59,094 nt of DNA from Bacillota bacterium. Lineage in GTDB: Bacteria; Bacillota; Bacilli; Alicyclobacillales; SLC66. Each line of letters begins with the position of its first letter. The first letter of the stretch is position 1. Location: NCBI GenBank assembly GCA_021821055.1, contig JAKACX010000008.1:1-59094 (forward strand), in the 5' to 3' direction. The translations under genes and the position numbers were made by a program. Shown one piece after another: positions 1 to 9,146 of this stretch. Below the pieces are notes generated by a model. It saw only the letters and a list, made by a program, of their open reading frames with translations. It was not told the origin of the DNA and ran no database searches.

Positions 1-2
1 AC

Positions 3-1547
3 GCGGGTCTGGCGCAGCTTGTCGCGTGGCGGGAAGAGCGCGGGCGTCTGGCCGAATCGCTGCGGGAATCCGGCAGCGAGGTGCAGGAGCGGCGGTCGCT
101 GCTGGCGCGCGCGGACGTGCAGTTGGAGGCGGCGCAGAGCGAGGAGGCTGCTGCCCTGCGCATGCTGCAGGCCGCCGATGCGGACGTGCTTCAGGCGTCT
201 GCGGCGGCGGGCGCGGTTTTGGCGCGGGCGGGCGTGGTGCACGACGGGGATCTCCTGCAGGCCGGAGAGCGTTTTTCTGCCGGACAGGACGACAGTATCC
301 GCAAGCGTGACGCGGCGTACGCGAAGGCGGCGAAGCAGGCGGAAGCGGCAGACAGGGAACTGGCGGACGCCGTGCTGCAGATCGGGGAGTCGGAGCGTGC
401 GCTCGCGCAGCGGGCGATGGGATTGGATCAGTTGGACAGGGAGATCGACAGGACGGTGCGGGCGCTGGAAGTGCAGCGGGAGCAACTGTTCCAATTGACC
501 GGCGGACTCAGCATCGACGGCGCGCTGGCGGATATTGACGATCGGTTGGCCCGGCTGCGGACAACGGTCGAGGAAGTCGCGACAGCCGCGCGGCGCGCCC
601 GGGTTGCGGCGGACAACGCGGAGCGCAGTCATCTGGAGGCGGAGATCGCGGCGCGGTCTGCGGCCGCGGAGGTGGACCGGCTGCGGGCCGAAGCGGAGGC
701 GGCGCTCTTGCGCGAAGGCTTTGCAACCATCGGCGAGGCGCTCGACGCGGGCATGGACGACGATGCGGGACGGTCGGCGGCGCAGGAGATCGAACGTTTT
801 GCAGAGACGCGGAGGCGGCTTGCATTCGACTGCGACCGCCTTGCCAAGGAACTCGGCGGGCGCAGCGTTGCGCCTGGAGAGTGGGCTGACCTGGATGCGG
901 CGGAGTCCGAGGCGCAGGATGTGAAGCGGCGGGCGTTCGAGCGACTGGGCGCTGCCCGGGGCTCGTTGGAGAGTGCAAAAGCGCGGCACGATCGCTGGCG
1001 CGAGTTGACCGAAAGGGCTGACGGGCTGTCGCAGGAGACGGGGCTGCTGCAGGAACTCGCCGGGTTGTTTCGCGGCAACGCGTTTGTCGACTTCCTCGCG
1101 CAGGAGCAATTGACCGCCGTGACGCGCATGGCGACGGACCACCTGTCGCGCGTGACCGGCGGGCGGTACGCCCTGGAACTGTCCGACCGCGGGGACTTCA
1201 TCATGCGCGACGACTTTGCCGGGGGTGAGCGCCGCCCCGTGTCGACGCTGTCGGGCGGCGAGACGTTCATGACGTCTCTTGCGATGGCGCTCGCGCTCTC
1301 CGGGCAGATCCAGTTGCACGGGCGCTATCCGCTGCAGTTCTTCTTTCTCGACGAAGGCTTCGGGACGCTTGACCCGGAACGGCTGGATACTGTGGTGTCG
1401 TCCCTCGAACGTCTGCCAAAGGGCGACATGCTGGTCGGCGTCATCACCCATGTTCCGGAGATGCGCCAGCGCATTGAACGGCGCCTGATGGTGGAAGCTG
1501 CGACTCCGCTGCATGGCACGCGGGTGCGCGTGGACAGAGGGTCATAG
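3..1547 (+). CDS. sbcC: Nuclease SbcCD subunit C, C-terminal part (gene cut by window start)
   Basis: SbcC is the SMC/Rad50-like ATPase of the SbcCD nuclease, which trims DNA hairpins and protein-blocked ends. The frame is open to the first base, so the N-terminal Walker A half lies outside the window. About 400 residues of charged, Ala/Glu/Arg-rich coiled coil come first. The C-terminal ATPase half follows: signature motif TLSGGE near local residue 415, Walker B FFFLDEGFGTLD near 446, and H-loop region VITHVPEMRQRI near 480. This is the usual end of the family. It is convergent with the regulator that follows. The 99-bp gap holds only a small GC hairpin (1597-1609) without a T-run. Confidence 0.93.
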   Translation, partial: AGLAQLVAWREERGRLAESLRESGSEVQERRSLLARADVQLEAAQSEEAAALRMLQAADADVLQASAAAGAVLARAGVVHDGDLLQAGERFSAGQDDSIRKRDAAYAKAAKQAEAADRELADAVLQIGESERALAQRAMGLDQLDREIDRTVRALEVQREQLFQLTGGLSIDGALADIDDRLARLRTTVEEVATAARRARVAADNAERSHLEAEIAARSAAAEVDRLRAEAEAALLREGFATIGEALDAGMDDDAGRSAAQEIERFAETRRRLAFDCDRLAKELGGRSVAPGEWADLDAAESEAQDVKRRAFERLGAARGSLESAKARHDRWRELTERADGLSQETGLLQELAGLFRGNAFVDFLAQEQLTAVTRMATDHLSRVTGGRYALELSDRGDFIMRDDFAGGERRPVSTLSGGETFMTSLAMALALSGQIQLHGRYPLQFFFLDEGFGTLDPERLDTVVSSLERLPKGDMLVGVITHVPEMRQRIERRLMVEAATPLHGTRVRVDRGS

Positions 1548-1646
1548 ACCTCAAGACTAAAGTCGGGGCTGCTCGCGGGCATTTGGTGACGGGACGGCCG
1601 CTTCGCGGCGGTGTCTTGACGACCGAAGGGTACGGCCGATTCCTGG

Positions 1647-2864
1647 TCATTCAGGCAGGGTCTTGATCAGGTCGGCGGTCTGCCTCATTTCCTGCCGGGC
1701 TTGAGACACTTCGAAGAGTGACCATGCGATCTGATACCAGTGTAGCGCAAAACCGGCGTGCTGGCGATGCTGCTCGACTTGGCCGAGTATCCTGAACAGG
1801 CGTGCGCGCAACAGCGTCTGCCGGGAATCGGGGAGCAATCCAAGCGCTTGTCGAGCGCACCTTTCGGCTTCATCCGGGTCGTCTCTCACCGCAAGGTAGT
1901 ATGTGGCCATGTGTTCCAGGACGTTCGCCTTCTCAATCGGCTGCGATGTTTGCCCGAAGGTCTGCCGCAAATGCTTCCAGTATTCGGCGGCTTTGCTGGA
2001 GGGGTCGTTGGCAAACCTATAGATGCCGAGGGCGTGCTCGATCCGAGGCAGTTCGTATTTCCCATGTTTCAGGCTCAGAGAGCGTACTTCGCCGCCGATT
2101 TCAATGGCCTTCTCAACATTATGCATTTTGTAGTGCGTCCATGAGAGGCCCATGCCCGCGTCAATCTTGAGGCGTGGTGGAAGACCGCTGGCCGACGCTG
2201 AAAACAGATGCCCGTAGATTTCCATTGCATCTTCGAGGTCACCCAGTCGGTACGCGCAGGTGGCCATGTAAATCTCGGACTGGCAATGGAGATCGTTCAT
2301 TCTTTTCAAGTTTCTTGTTTTGTCGTGCACCTCCTTGTACCGGGTGCGGGCAAGGGCGTATTGGTCCGATCGGAAGTGGCAATTCGCCAGCCAGAAGAGT
2401 GATTCCATACTGTCCACTGGATGAGTGGAAAAGGAGGTTTTGTGATATACATCGTCAATGAATATGATAGCTTCCGGTACCCGGTCCACGTTGTACAGTG
2501 ACCTGCCGACCAGCATCTTCAGACTGTTCGCTGCCTCGGTATCCCCGTCCAGGCAGTCTGACCGTTCGAGCATCTCCTGCCCTATCGTTATGGCCTGCCC
2601 ATACTCTTCTTTCTCAAACAATTCCCGGACGGCGTTGACGACGGACACAGTTTTTGACTTGAAGCTTTCCTGCCCATCCTGAAAAAAGGCAAGGGACACG
2701 CCCAGGCGGCGAGCAATGAGGGTAAGTGTCTTGAAGGACGGCTGTACATTGCCGCTTTCGATTCGGCTGATCATTGAGACGGAAAGGCGATCGCCAGCGA
2801 GTTCCCTCTGGGTCATATTCTGGTCCCGCCTGACTTGCCGAACTCTTTCGCCGATCGTCAACAC
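1647..2864 (-). CDS. HTH (XRE) regulator with TPR-like C-terminal domain
   Basis: Residues 1-60 form a clear Cro/C1-type helix-turn-helix (QRELAGDRLSVSMISRIESG). The remaining roughly 340 residues are helical and read as tetratricopeptide repeats, with many paired Tyr/Ala/Leu helices. This is the architecture of RRNPP-type peptide-binding regulators (Rgg, PlcR, Rap) and of many uncharacterised Bacilli proteins. The GTG start at 2864 follows GGTGGTGAG. The gene is divergent from the secreted-protein pair at 2994-4975, and their shared 129-bp region carries two small palindromes (around 2872-2883 and 2885-2898). Control of that pair is an inference from position. No ligand peptide is identifiable. 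Confidence 0.8.
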   Translation of the reverse strand: MLTIGERVRQVRRDQNMTQRELAGDRLSVSMISRIESGNVQPSFKTLTLIARRLGVSLAFFQDGQESFKSKTVSVVNAVRELFEKEEYGQAITIGQEMLERSDCLDGDTEAANSLKMLVGRSLYNVDRVPEAIIFIDDVYHKTSFSTHPVDSMESLFWLANCHFRSDQYALARTRYKEVHDKTRNLKRMNDLHCQSEIYMATCAYRLGDLEDAMEIYGHLFSASASGLPPRLKIDAGMGLSWTHYKMHNVEKAIEIGGEVRSLSLKHGKYELPRIEHALGIYRFANDPSSKAAEYWKHLRQTFGQTSQPIEKANVLEHMATYYLAVRDDPDEAERCARQALGLLPDSRQTLLRARLFRILGQVEQHRQHAGFALHWYQIAWSLFEVSQARQEMRQTADLIKTLPE

Positions 2865-2927
2865 ATCTCACCACCACGGTGGTTCATGTCGAAACATGAC
2901 AAACCAGGAAGGACGGCTCAACACATT

Positions 2928-2955
2928 TTGATACGCACTCAATTCAGTTTAGCAT
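2928..2955 (+). promoter_or_regulatory. Candidate sigma-A promoter for the secreted pair
   Basis: TTGATA (2928-2933) and TAGCAT (2950-2955) are separated by 16 bp and lie 20 bp before a perfect Shine-Dalgarno (AAGGAGGTGA, 2973-2982). The -35 is good and the -10 is weak, so this is only a candidate. Confidence 0.3.
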
Positions 2956-2993
2956 TATCTTAGAAACGGTGGAAGGAGGTGAGGAGTGGAACT

Positions 2994-4163
2994 GTGAATA
3001 GTTCGCAAAGATGTAAACAATCTACTGCAGGTGGTGGGGCCGAGGGAATGCGAGTTTATCGGAAAGGGGTGGCAGCGGCCGCGTTTCTCACGGTGGTACT
3101 GACTGCGGCGTCCATCGCGTCGGGTTTTCCCGGTCACGTGGATGCATTCGCGACCGCCCTCCATCAGAAGTCGATTCGTCTTTCGGTAACGGAACAGCGT
3201 GATCTCGGAGTGTTGAATCCCATGTTTGCTGAACCAGACCTCTCTCAGAACGACATGGTTTGGGTGGGGGATGAACCGGCGACCCGGTTGCGGAATCCCA
3301 ACGCGGTCTTCCTGACGAATGTCGTGACAGGCAAATCTGCACTGGTGGCCACCACTTCATTCGCGCAAAATTCCGTGATCACAGATCCGCAGGTCAACAA
3401 TCAGTGGATCACATGGTTGGATCAGGGCTGGGACGCAACGGGCAGGCCCATCTACAGGCTGTTTGTCCGGGACCGTCTGACAGGAAAGAAGAAAGTGCTT
3501 GTCTCCTTTTCAGCGGCACTAGGAAAGAATTTCTTTATGGGCAATGACGTCCTGCGGGGCAATCGGCTACTCTTTGCGCAGCCTTTCGGTACGCACGCTG
3601 CCAGGATACAGCTGGCGGATTTGCAGTCGGGCAAGATCGAAACCGTCACTACGACCGGCGCCCAATTTGCCCCGAACCTCTCTTGGTACGGCGATGTCGT
3701 GACCTGGGAATCCTCAATCGGTCTGGCGGGGACGGTCAACGTGCTTCGCCTCAGCACGCACGCGCTCAAGCGCTTTCCCGTCGGCGGCGATTTTGCCTAT
3801 CCGAAGGTGTTTGGCCGCTACGTCGTTTATTCTCCAGAGAAGTTCAATAAGCGAAACGGTCAACTGATCAACCAGCGCAACGTCCTGCAGGTGCGGGACA
3901 TGACCACTGGGGCCGCCATTTCGACATCCGCCCGTTCGGCTTATTTCTGGAGCATCGGCGATGGGTTCTTCACCTGGAGCGACTACTCAAACAATAAGGC
4001 CTCCAGTGTCTTTCTTGAAGCTGTTTCAGGGCACTCGGAGCGGGTGCTGCTAGGAACCGGCCTGAGCCTTCCGTATGCGTTTGGCAATCGGCTCATTTGG
4101 GTCGCGCAGAACAGACACGTCCATCTTGGCACAGTCACACTATCGAACTTGGGGGGACAATGA
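2994..4163 (+). CDS. Secreted beta-propeller-like protein of unknown function
   Basis: There is a cleavable-looking signal peptide: Arg/Lys then AAAAFLTVVLTAASIASG. After it come about 340 residues of repeating short strands (phrases such as 'ITWLDQGWD', 'VVTWESSIG', 'FFTWSDYSN', 'LIWVAQN') that resemble TolB/propeller blades. No catalytic motif is recognised. The start is uncertain. GTG 2994 is served by the perfect Shine-Dalgarno at 2973-2982, although its spacing is long. ATG 3048 would begin directly at the charged end of the signal peptide. The stop overlaps the next start (ATGA, 4160-4163), so it is coupled to the C39-like peptidase. Confidence 0.72.
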   Translation: MNSSQRCKQSTAGGGAEGMRVYRKGVAAAAFLTVVLTAASIASGFPGHVDAFATALHQKSIRLSVTEQRDLGVLNPMFAEPDLSQNDMVWVGDEPATRLRNPNAVFLTNVVTGKSALVATTSFAQNSVITDPQVNNQWITWLDQGWDATGRPIYRLFVRDRLTGKKKVLVSFSAALGKNFFMGNDVLRGNRLLFAQPFGTHAARIQLADLQSGKIETVTTTGAQFAPNLSWYGDVVTWESSIGLAGTVNVLRLSTHALKRFPVGGDFAYPKVFGRYVVYSPEKFNKRNGQLINQRNVLQVRDMTTGAAISTSARSAYFWSIGDGFFTWSDYSNNKASSVFLEAVSGHSERVLLGTGLSLPYAFGNRLIWVAQNRHVHLGTVTLSNLGGQ

Positions 4164-4975
4164 TGAGAGGCAAACTGCTTCTGGCGACACTGGCAACCAT
4201 GGCCGTCTGCACAACGACATCCGTGGTTGACGCGACTTCTGTTCCTGCTTCCCAGACTCCGAATAACCCGCAGGCGCAGCTCACACCAGCGCAACAGGCC
4301 ATTTCGGCCGCGAAGCAGCACAGGGCGGATGCTGCGATGGCTCGCATTACGCCGGACCCTGTCGGCAAGTCCTCGGCGACAACTGTGCAGTCCGCCGCGT
4401 CGACCATCAACTACGTGGTGCTGGGAGTGCAACTGCGTGTCGAGAATCCCGATTGGAATTGCGGCCCTGCCGCCACTTACCAAGCTGCCAAGTACGTGAA
4501 TCCGGCGACGCTGTATTACCAGAGCTCCAGTGACAATTCCAACAACGAACCTGCGTCGTACAATCTCGCTACTCTCGAAGGGACGACACAGGCCAGCGGG
4601 ACGAACTGTGTGAATATTCCGGGGCCATTGAATCAAGCGGCAGGGACGGGGTCCTACTACATCGGTAGCAACATTACCTCAGAGTCGACCCTGATTAACG
4701 ACGTCGTCTTTGATGTAGGAGGGAGGTATCCTCAGGTTGCTGATGTCAGCACGTCCGCGCTCGATTATTATAACGGGGCAGAGTATTACCACTACATCAC
4801 GGTTGACGGTTACGAACAAGTCAACCCCAACGACGGGAGCCCAGTGTACTACACGAACGCGCATGTGGTCGACGACAACTGGAATTCAGCGTACAGTGGG
4901 CTTCACTGGACGTCTTTCAACGGTTTGTCGAATGCGATCAGTTATTTTGGATCCAATGTGAATTACGTTTGGTGA
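4160..4975 (+). CDS. Secreted C39-like cysteine peptidase
   Basis: The 271-residue protein has a signal peptide at residues 1-25 and a papain-like C39_2-type domain. The catalytic Cys sits in NCGPAATYQAAKYV, the His in YHYITVDGYEQV, and an Asp in HVVDDNWNS, in the family order Cys-His-Asp. C39-like peptidases cut peptide bonds, often in leader peptides, but this one is exported and has no ABC transporter, so its substrate is unknown. ATG 4160 is preceded by GGGGGG and overlaps the previous stop. A pairing with the propeller-like protein is likely, for example as scaffold or inhibitor, but that is inference. Confidence 0.75.
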   Translation: MMRGKLLLATLATMAVCTTTSVVDATSVPASQTPNNPQAQLTPAQQAISAAKQHRADAAMARITPDPVGKSSATTVQSAASTINYVVLGVQLRVENPDWNCGPAATYQAAKYVNPATLYYQSSSDNSNNEPASYNLATLEGTTQASGTNCVNIPGPLNQAAGTGSYYIGSNITSESTLINDVVFDVGGRYPQVADVSTSALDYYNGAEYYHYITVDGYEQVNPNDGSPVYYTNAHVVDDNWNSAYSGLHWTSFNGLSNAISYFGSNVNYVW

Positions 4976-5147
4976 GATCAGGGACTCCTCCCAAGGGGAT
5001 GTAGGTGGAGTTCGGACTTCCCTCGGGTCTCTTTACCCCTCGTCGTCAAGCCAGTTGGACGGCGATGAGATAAATAACCTGAATTCCCGCTAGGAATTAC
5101 GCGTACAAGTGATGATTGCCCATAATGCCAGGATACCTCCCGGGCCG

Positions 5148-5465
5148 TTATTTCAAGAGTTCGCAAATCCACAGGGTGCAAAAGATAATTGGAATCATAA
5201 AGAGAGCGACTTCATTGAAAAAGAACATCCACCATCCCCACAGTGCGATAATAACCATGATACCCGCGAAATATCGAGGAAGTCCGGCCAGTCGTCGAAT
5301 GTCAAATGGAGCCAAACATCCTGCGGCAGGTATGAGGAGAGTGATTGCGATCGGCCAGGTGAATGTTGTGGAATTCGATGCCATCAACCATAAAGTAAGA
5401 AAGCAGGAGGCAAAGACACTCCCCACAGTTCCCCACATCCAGGAAAATCGGCTTTTGAGAGTCAC
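5148..5465 (-). CDS. Small membrane protein, unknown
   Basis: This is a 105-residue hydrophobic protein with about four membrane segments: GTVGSVFASCFLTLWLMAS, a WPIAITLLIPAAG segment, YFAGIMVIIALWGWWMFFF, and MIPIIFCTLWICELL. No family is recognised. I chose GTG 5465 because AAGGGGAC lies 6 bases upstream on the minus strand. An ATG at 5516 in the same frame has no ribosome-binding site. It stands alone between the C39 gene and a gene-poor stretch. Confidence 0.5.
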   Translation of the reverse strand: MTLKSRFSWMWGTVGSVFASCFLTLWLMASNSTTFTWPIAITLLIPAAGCLAPFDIRRLAGLPRYFAGIMVIIALWGWWMFFFNEVALFMIPIIFCTLWICELLK

Positions 5466-5778
5466 GAGGATGTCCCCTTCTTCAGTGATAACAGAATGGC
5501 GATGAGGGCCAGCCATGGGTCGTAACCCATCGAAGACGATTTGAAGGACCCGCTCCAGAATTCCATGATTGTCGCCGATTGTCGCGAGATCCTCTCCGAA
5601 TTGCAGCCTTATGCTGCTTACGCCGACTCCGGCGTCTGCGAAGGCCCTCTTCGTCCCTGCCTGACCAACACCACCATCGGATCATGGACTCGGGCGTGAC
5701 CCATACGCAGTACGTCTTAGCCTCGTGGATCCCCGAGGTTTCGATGTCCCAACGCGCCGCGAGGATCCGTCCGATCGC
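5466..5778. other. Gene-poor stretch (313 bp)
   Basis: I see no convincing gene here. A plus-strand open stretch from ATG 5565 to a stop near 5700 encodes about 44 residues with a Cys-rich, slightly transposase-like look, but it has no ribosome-binding site and no recognisable motif. A short inverted repeat (CCTCG...CGAGG, around 5722-5740) follows the end of the DUF2812 gene and could be a weak terminator. Confidence 0.3.
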
Positions 5779-6336
5779 CTATCTCCCGTTGAGCCTCCTG
5801 ATCTTCCTTGTCATCGCTATAAAGCCGTATCCGAGCAGGCCGATAGCCGCCAGCAGCAGGCCGACCGCGACGGCCCCGGACGCTGGCGAAATGTGCTGCC
5901 GCGGCGCGGTCGCCGTGTTCACGGCGTTGACGAAGAGAATCGGCATTTCCGCCAGAAACACCACGCCCAGCACGGTTCGGATCCTGTTGTATTGCGCCTT
6001 GAGAGACTCCTTGTCCGTGTAGATCTCGGTCACCGCGACCGGCGACCATTCCCGCCGAAAGTAGCGCCAGTTCATCCAGCTTCCGATGTGCGTCCAGCCC
6101 GCGTCCTGGTACAGGTTCAGGTAGTCCCTGCGCGCCGCCGCAGTCCGCAGTCCGGTCTGATAGTCCAGCCGGTACACGTAGCGCGTGGAGTCGTCGCGAT
6201 TGTAAAAACTCCAGAGTTTGCCCGGTCGGACCAAGTGGAGCCCGGCGGCCGAGGCCTTGTCAAGACGCTGCTGTTCGCGTTCGTAATTCCACACCCACCA
6301 TAGATCCAGACGTCTGATCTCATTTTGTGTGTTCAT
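5779..6336 (-). CDS. DUF2812 domain membrane protein
   Basis: The 185-residue protein begins MNTQNEIRRLDLWWVWNYER. A soluble DUF2812-type domain follows (TGLRTAAARRDYLNLYQDAG, then WNWRYFRRE-like aromatic positions) and then two C-terminal membrane helices (VLGVVFLAEMPILFVNAV and GAVAVGLLLAAIGLLGYGFI). DUF2812 proteins are typically encoded right after a PadR repressor, as here: the start ATG 6336 overlaps the PadR gene by 17 bp, with AGGGAG upstream. The molecular role of the family is not known to me. Control by the PadR protein is the natural inference. Confidence 0.82.
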   Translation of the reverse strand: MNTQNEIRRLDLWWVWNYEREQQRLDKASAAGLHLVRPGKLWSFYNRDDSTRYVYRLDYQTGLRTAAARRDYLNLYQDAGWTHIGSWMNWRYFRREWSPVAVTEIYTDKESLKAQYNRIRTVLGVVFLAEMPILFVNAVNTATAPRQHISPASGAVAVGLLLAAIGLLGYGFIAMTRKIRRLNGR

Positions 6337-6679
6337 GTTCCACACTCCCTTTTCGACTGATGGCGTGTCGGCCGTTTTGCAGCAATAGTTCCAATCGGTC
6401 CAACTCTCCGTGCAGCGCCTCCCGTCCGTGATCCGTGATCGCGTACATCTTGCGTCGGGCGTCGGCGCCCCGGTCGAGGCCTGCGCTGGCAATGAGTTGC
6501 TTCTTGACCAGCGTGTTCAGCGCGGTGTACAGCGTCCCCGCCCCGATGGTCACCCTGCCGCGGCTCATCTGCTCCACGTCCTGCATGATCCCGTAGCCGT
6601 GGGACGGTCCGCCGTACAGCGCGACGAGGATGTAATAGAATGCTTCTGTCAAGGGAAGCGCGTCTTTGCCGGATTCCAC
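6320..6679 (-). CDS. PadR-family transcriptional repressor
   Basis: This is a 119-residue PadR protein with a winged-helix core: EAFYYILVALYGGPSHGYGI, then the TIGAGTLYTALNTLVKKQLI recognition region and the wing RRKMYAITDHGREAL. A C-terminal dimerisation helix follows. I chose GTG 6679 because GGGAGGG sits 6 bases upstream and the protein then starts shortly before the winged helix, as usual. It overlaps and probably controls the DUF2812 gene in a two-gene operon. The AT-rich stretch 6700-6770 is the likely promoter and operator region. Confidence 0.88.
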   Translation of the reverse strand: MESGKDALPLTEAFYYILVALYGGPSHGYGIMQDVEQMSRGRVTIGAGTLYTALNTLVKKQLIASAGLDRGADARRKMYAITDHGREALHGELDRLELLLQNGRHAISRKGSVEHEHTK

Positions 6680-6859
6680 CGATGTCCCTCCCTTTCCACT
6701 GAGAATCGCTATAACGTTTCTTGATATATCGACAATAGATATTTTAACGCGGAATATAATGAATGTCAATATAGTGGCGCACAAACATTGCGCCGTCGTG
6801 TGACATTGCTGGCGGCGCAGACGTGAACCTGGATCGCCCGTATCCCGTGCGTTGGTCCG

Positions 6860-9007
6860 CTACACCGAGACGGCCGGTCCAAACAGAATCGCTACAGGCC
6901 CGTCGCTGACGTGGAGCACCTGTTCCAGGGTGTTCCCGCAGTACAGTTCCCCGTCGGAGAAGCGCCGCTGCGCGTGCATCATGATGAGGTCGCAGTCCTG
7001 ATCCGCAGAAAAGGTGGCGATCGCTTCTCCCGTGTTGCCCCGCGCGTACCACACCTTGCGTTCGATGGACACATCAAGGCCTTCAGCCAGGTCTTCGATG
7101 AAAAGCGTCGCAGCGTCCGCGCGCGCCGCTTTCCTGTTCAACTGTTCGCCAAGGCCGCCGCCAAACGGGTCTGACAGAGGGTGGGCGTCCACGACGTGCA
7201 GGACGATGACTTTTGCCCCGGTACCCCGCGCCAGCGCCAGCGCCAGTTCGGCCACGCGCCGGTCTGCCGGGGTGCCCGTCGTCGGCAGCAGGATACGTTT
7301 TGGATCGACGCCGCCCATGATCTCGTGGGACATGCGCCACACCCACGTGGGACAAGGAGCGTCGCGCACGATGTCGTCCACGATTTTGCCGAACAGCCCG
7401 GTATGCGGTTGACGGGTCGGCGCACCGAGAACAAGCAGGTCGTAGTCCCTCGCCGCCTCCTCGAGGATGGCTTGCACCACGCCTTGCCCGTCCGATCCGT
7501 CGCGCATGTGCCACGTGACCTGATCGGCATGCTCGGCGGGCGACGCGGCGGGGTTGGGAGTTTCGCGCGGCGGCTTTTCACCGGGGGTGCGAATGTGCAG
7601 CGCGGTCGCCTCGATACCACGATCGCCGGCAAGGTGGCTCGCGACCTGCGCTGCGATCATGGCGTAGCGACCGTCGCGGATGGGAACGAGCATCTTCTGG
7701 ATGCCGTACAGAAAGCTGCGCTCCTTGCGGACCTCCTGGCGCAGACGTTCTTCCTCCTGAGGATCCGCGGGGGAGCGCCCGAGGGACCATTTTAGCAGCG
7801 GGGGCGCCATGATGGAGGTGACAACCGCCATGAGTACGATGATGGAGTACATCGGCACTGTCAGCACGCCGATCTGCAGTCCGACGGTCGCGACGATGAT
7901 TTCCACCGCGCCGCGGGCGTTCATCCCCGACCCAAGCGCGATGGCGGTCCAGTTCGGCAGGCCCGTCACACGCGCGCCGATGTACGTGCCGACAAATTTC
8001 CCCACGCTGGCGACCAGCACCACGACAAGCATCGTGAGCATCAACGGGGGCGTGAGGAGCGCGGGGAAATCGACCTTGAGCCCGGCCACGGCAAAAAACA
8101 CCGGAGCAAAGATGCCGAGCGTCATCGTCTCGAGTTGCTCACGCGCCGTCCGCTGTACGCGCGGCAGGCGGGACAACTGGACGCCGATGACAAATGCGCC
8201 GAGGAACGCCTCCACGTGCAGCGCCTGAGTGACGGCGGCGCCCGCCAGTCCCACGACGAATATGGCCGCAAGCGTGGCGGTGCCGTCGCCGAAATGGTCG
8301 TCGACAAACCGTATAAACGCGCGGATCAGCCGGTAGCCAATAGTGAAGGCAAAAGCGGCGTAAATCAGTGTTCCGAAGATGGATGTGGCAAGTGACGCGA
8401 GCGGCAAGGCGCGCGCGGTCGCGAATCCCGCGACGATCGAGAGGAGGAACCAGCCCACCGTGTCGTTGATCACGCCGGCGGCCAGTGTCAATTGACCGAT
8501 GTCGCGGCGCATCAGATCCATGTCGAGGAGGATCTTTACGATCACCGGAATCGCGGAGATTGACATCGCGGTTGCAAGAAACAGCGCGAACACAGGCCGC
8601 TGATCGGGATGGCCCATCAACGATGCAGGCAGTATCTGCGCCAGTCCATAGCCGGCGATAAACGGCACCAGAACGCTCCCGAAAGCGATCAGCGGGGCGG
8701 AGCCGGCCTTGCGCCGGACAAGCGGAATGTCGACCTCGATGCCGCTGAGCAGCAGCAGCAGTATGACGCCAAGTTGCGCCACGAGTTGGAGCAAGAGGGC
8801 CTGTGCGCCGCTGGAAGGGAACAGCGTGCGGTCAAGCGAGGGGAACAGCCAGCCGAACAGCGAGGGGCCGAGTACAACCCCGGCGAGCAGTTCACCGATC
8901 ACCTGCGGCTGGCCCAGGCGCCGGGCAACTTCGCCGAGCCCGCGCGCGAACGAAATGAGCAGTATCAATTCAAGCAAGAAGAGCAGGACCTCTGTAGGCG
9001 TCAGCAT
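6860..9007 (-). CDS. CPA2-type cation/proton antiporter fused to two USP-like domains
   Basis: The 715-residue protein has two parts. Residues 1-390 are a 12-13-helix Na+/H+ exchanger domain with family motifs LGQPQVIGELLAGVVLGPSL, INDTVGW (the proton-relay Asp pair position) and GMNARGAVEIIVA. Residues from about 420 hold two universal-stress-protein-like domains: KMLVPIRDGRYAMIAAQVAS...LLVLGAPTRQ, and KRILLPTTGTPADRRVAELA...LIMMHAQRRF. Such tails bind nucleotides and regulate flux in related transporters, by family analogy. ATG 9007 has AAAGGACGG upstream. Transport of K+ or Na+ cannot be decided from sequence. Confidence 0.9.
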   Translation of the reverse strand: MLTPTEVLLFLLELILLISFARGLGEVARRLGQPQVIGELLAGVVLGPSLFGWLFPSLDRTLFPSSGAQALLLQLVAQLGVILLLLLSGIEVDIPLVRRKAGSAPLIAFGSVLVPFIAGYGLAQILPASLMGHPDQRPVFALFLATAMSISAIPVIVKILLDMDLMRRDIGQLTLAAGVINDTVGWFLLSIVAGFATARALPLASLATSIFGTLIYAAFAFTIGYRLIRAFIRFVDDHFGDGTATLAAIFVVGLAGAAVTQALHVEAFLGAFVIGVQLSRLPRVQRTAREQLETMTLGIFAPVFFAVAGLKVDFPALLTPPLMLTMLVVVLVASVGKFVGTYIGARVTGLPNWTAIALGSGMNARGAVEIIVATVGLQIGVLTVPMYSIIVLMAVVTSIMAPPLLKWSLGRSPADPQEEERLRQEVRKERSFLYGIQKMLVPIRDGRYAMIAAQVASHLAGDRGIEATALHIRTPGEKPPRETPNPAASPAEHADQVTWHMRDGSDGQGVVQAILEEAARDYDLLVLGAPTRQPHTGLFGKIVDDIVRDAPCPTWVWRMSHEIMGGVDPKRILLPTTGTPADRRVAELALALARGTGAKVIVLHVVDAHPLSDPFGGGLGEQLNRKAARADAATLFIEDLAEGLDVSIERKVWYARGNTGEAIATFSADQDCDLIMMHAQRRFSDGELYCGNTLEQVLHVSDGPVAILFGPAVSV

Positions 9008-9146
9008 GGCGCACCGTCCTTTGCCCGACACAACAGCGAATGTCATGCATGTTATCATGAACCCGCTGAGGTGACAAACAGAGGAGCCGGACCGTTCCTG
9101 TCCAGGGCCAGGCGCGCTTGCTGGATGCGATCAGGCCATCAGGCGT

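Noticed and set aside
2886-2963. 25-codon frame as a pheromone precursor gene
   Set aside because: It has a weak ribosome-binding site and no hydrophobic export core, so it is not listed as a gene and is mentioned only as a possibility.
5565-5700. A short plus-strand open stretch that looked a little like a transposase remnant
   Set aside because: No ribosome-binding site, no DDE motif, no inverted repeats at the ends; composition alone is not evidence.
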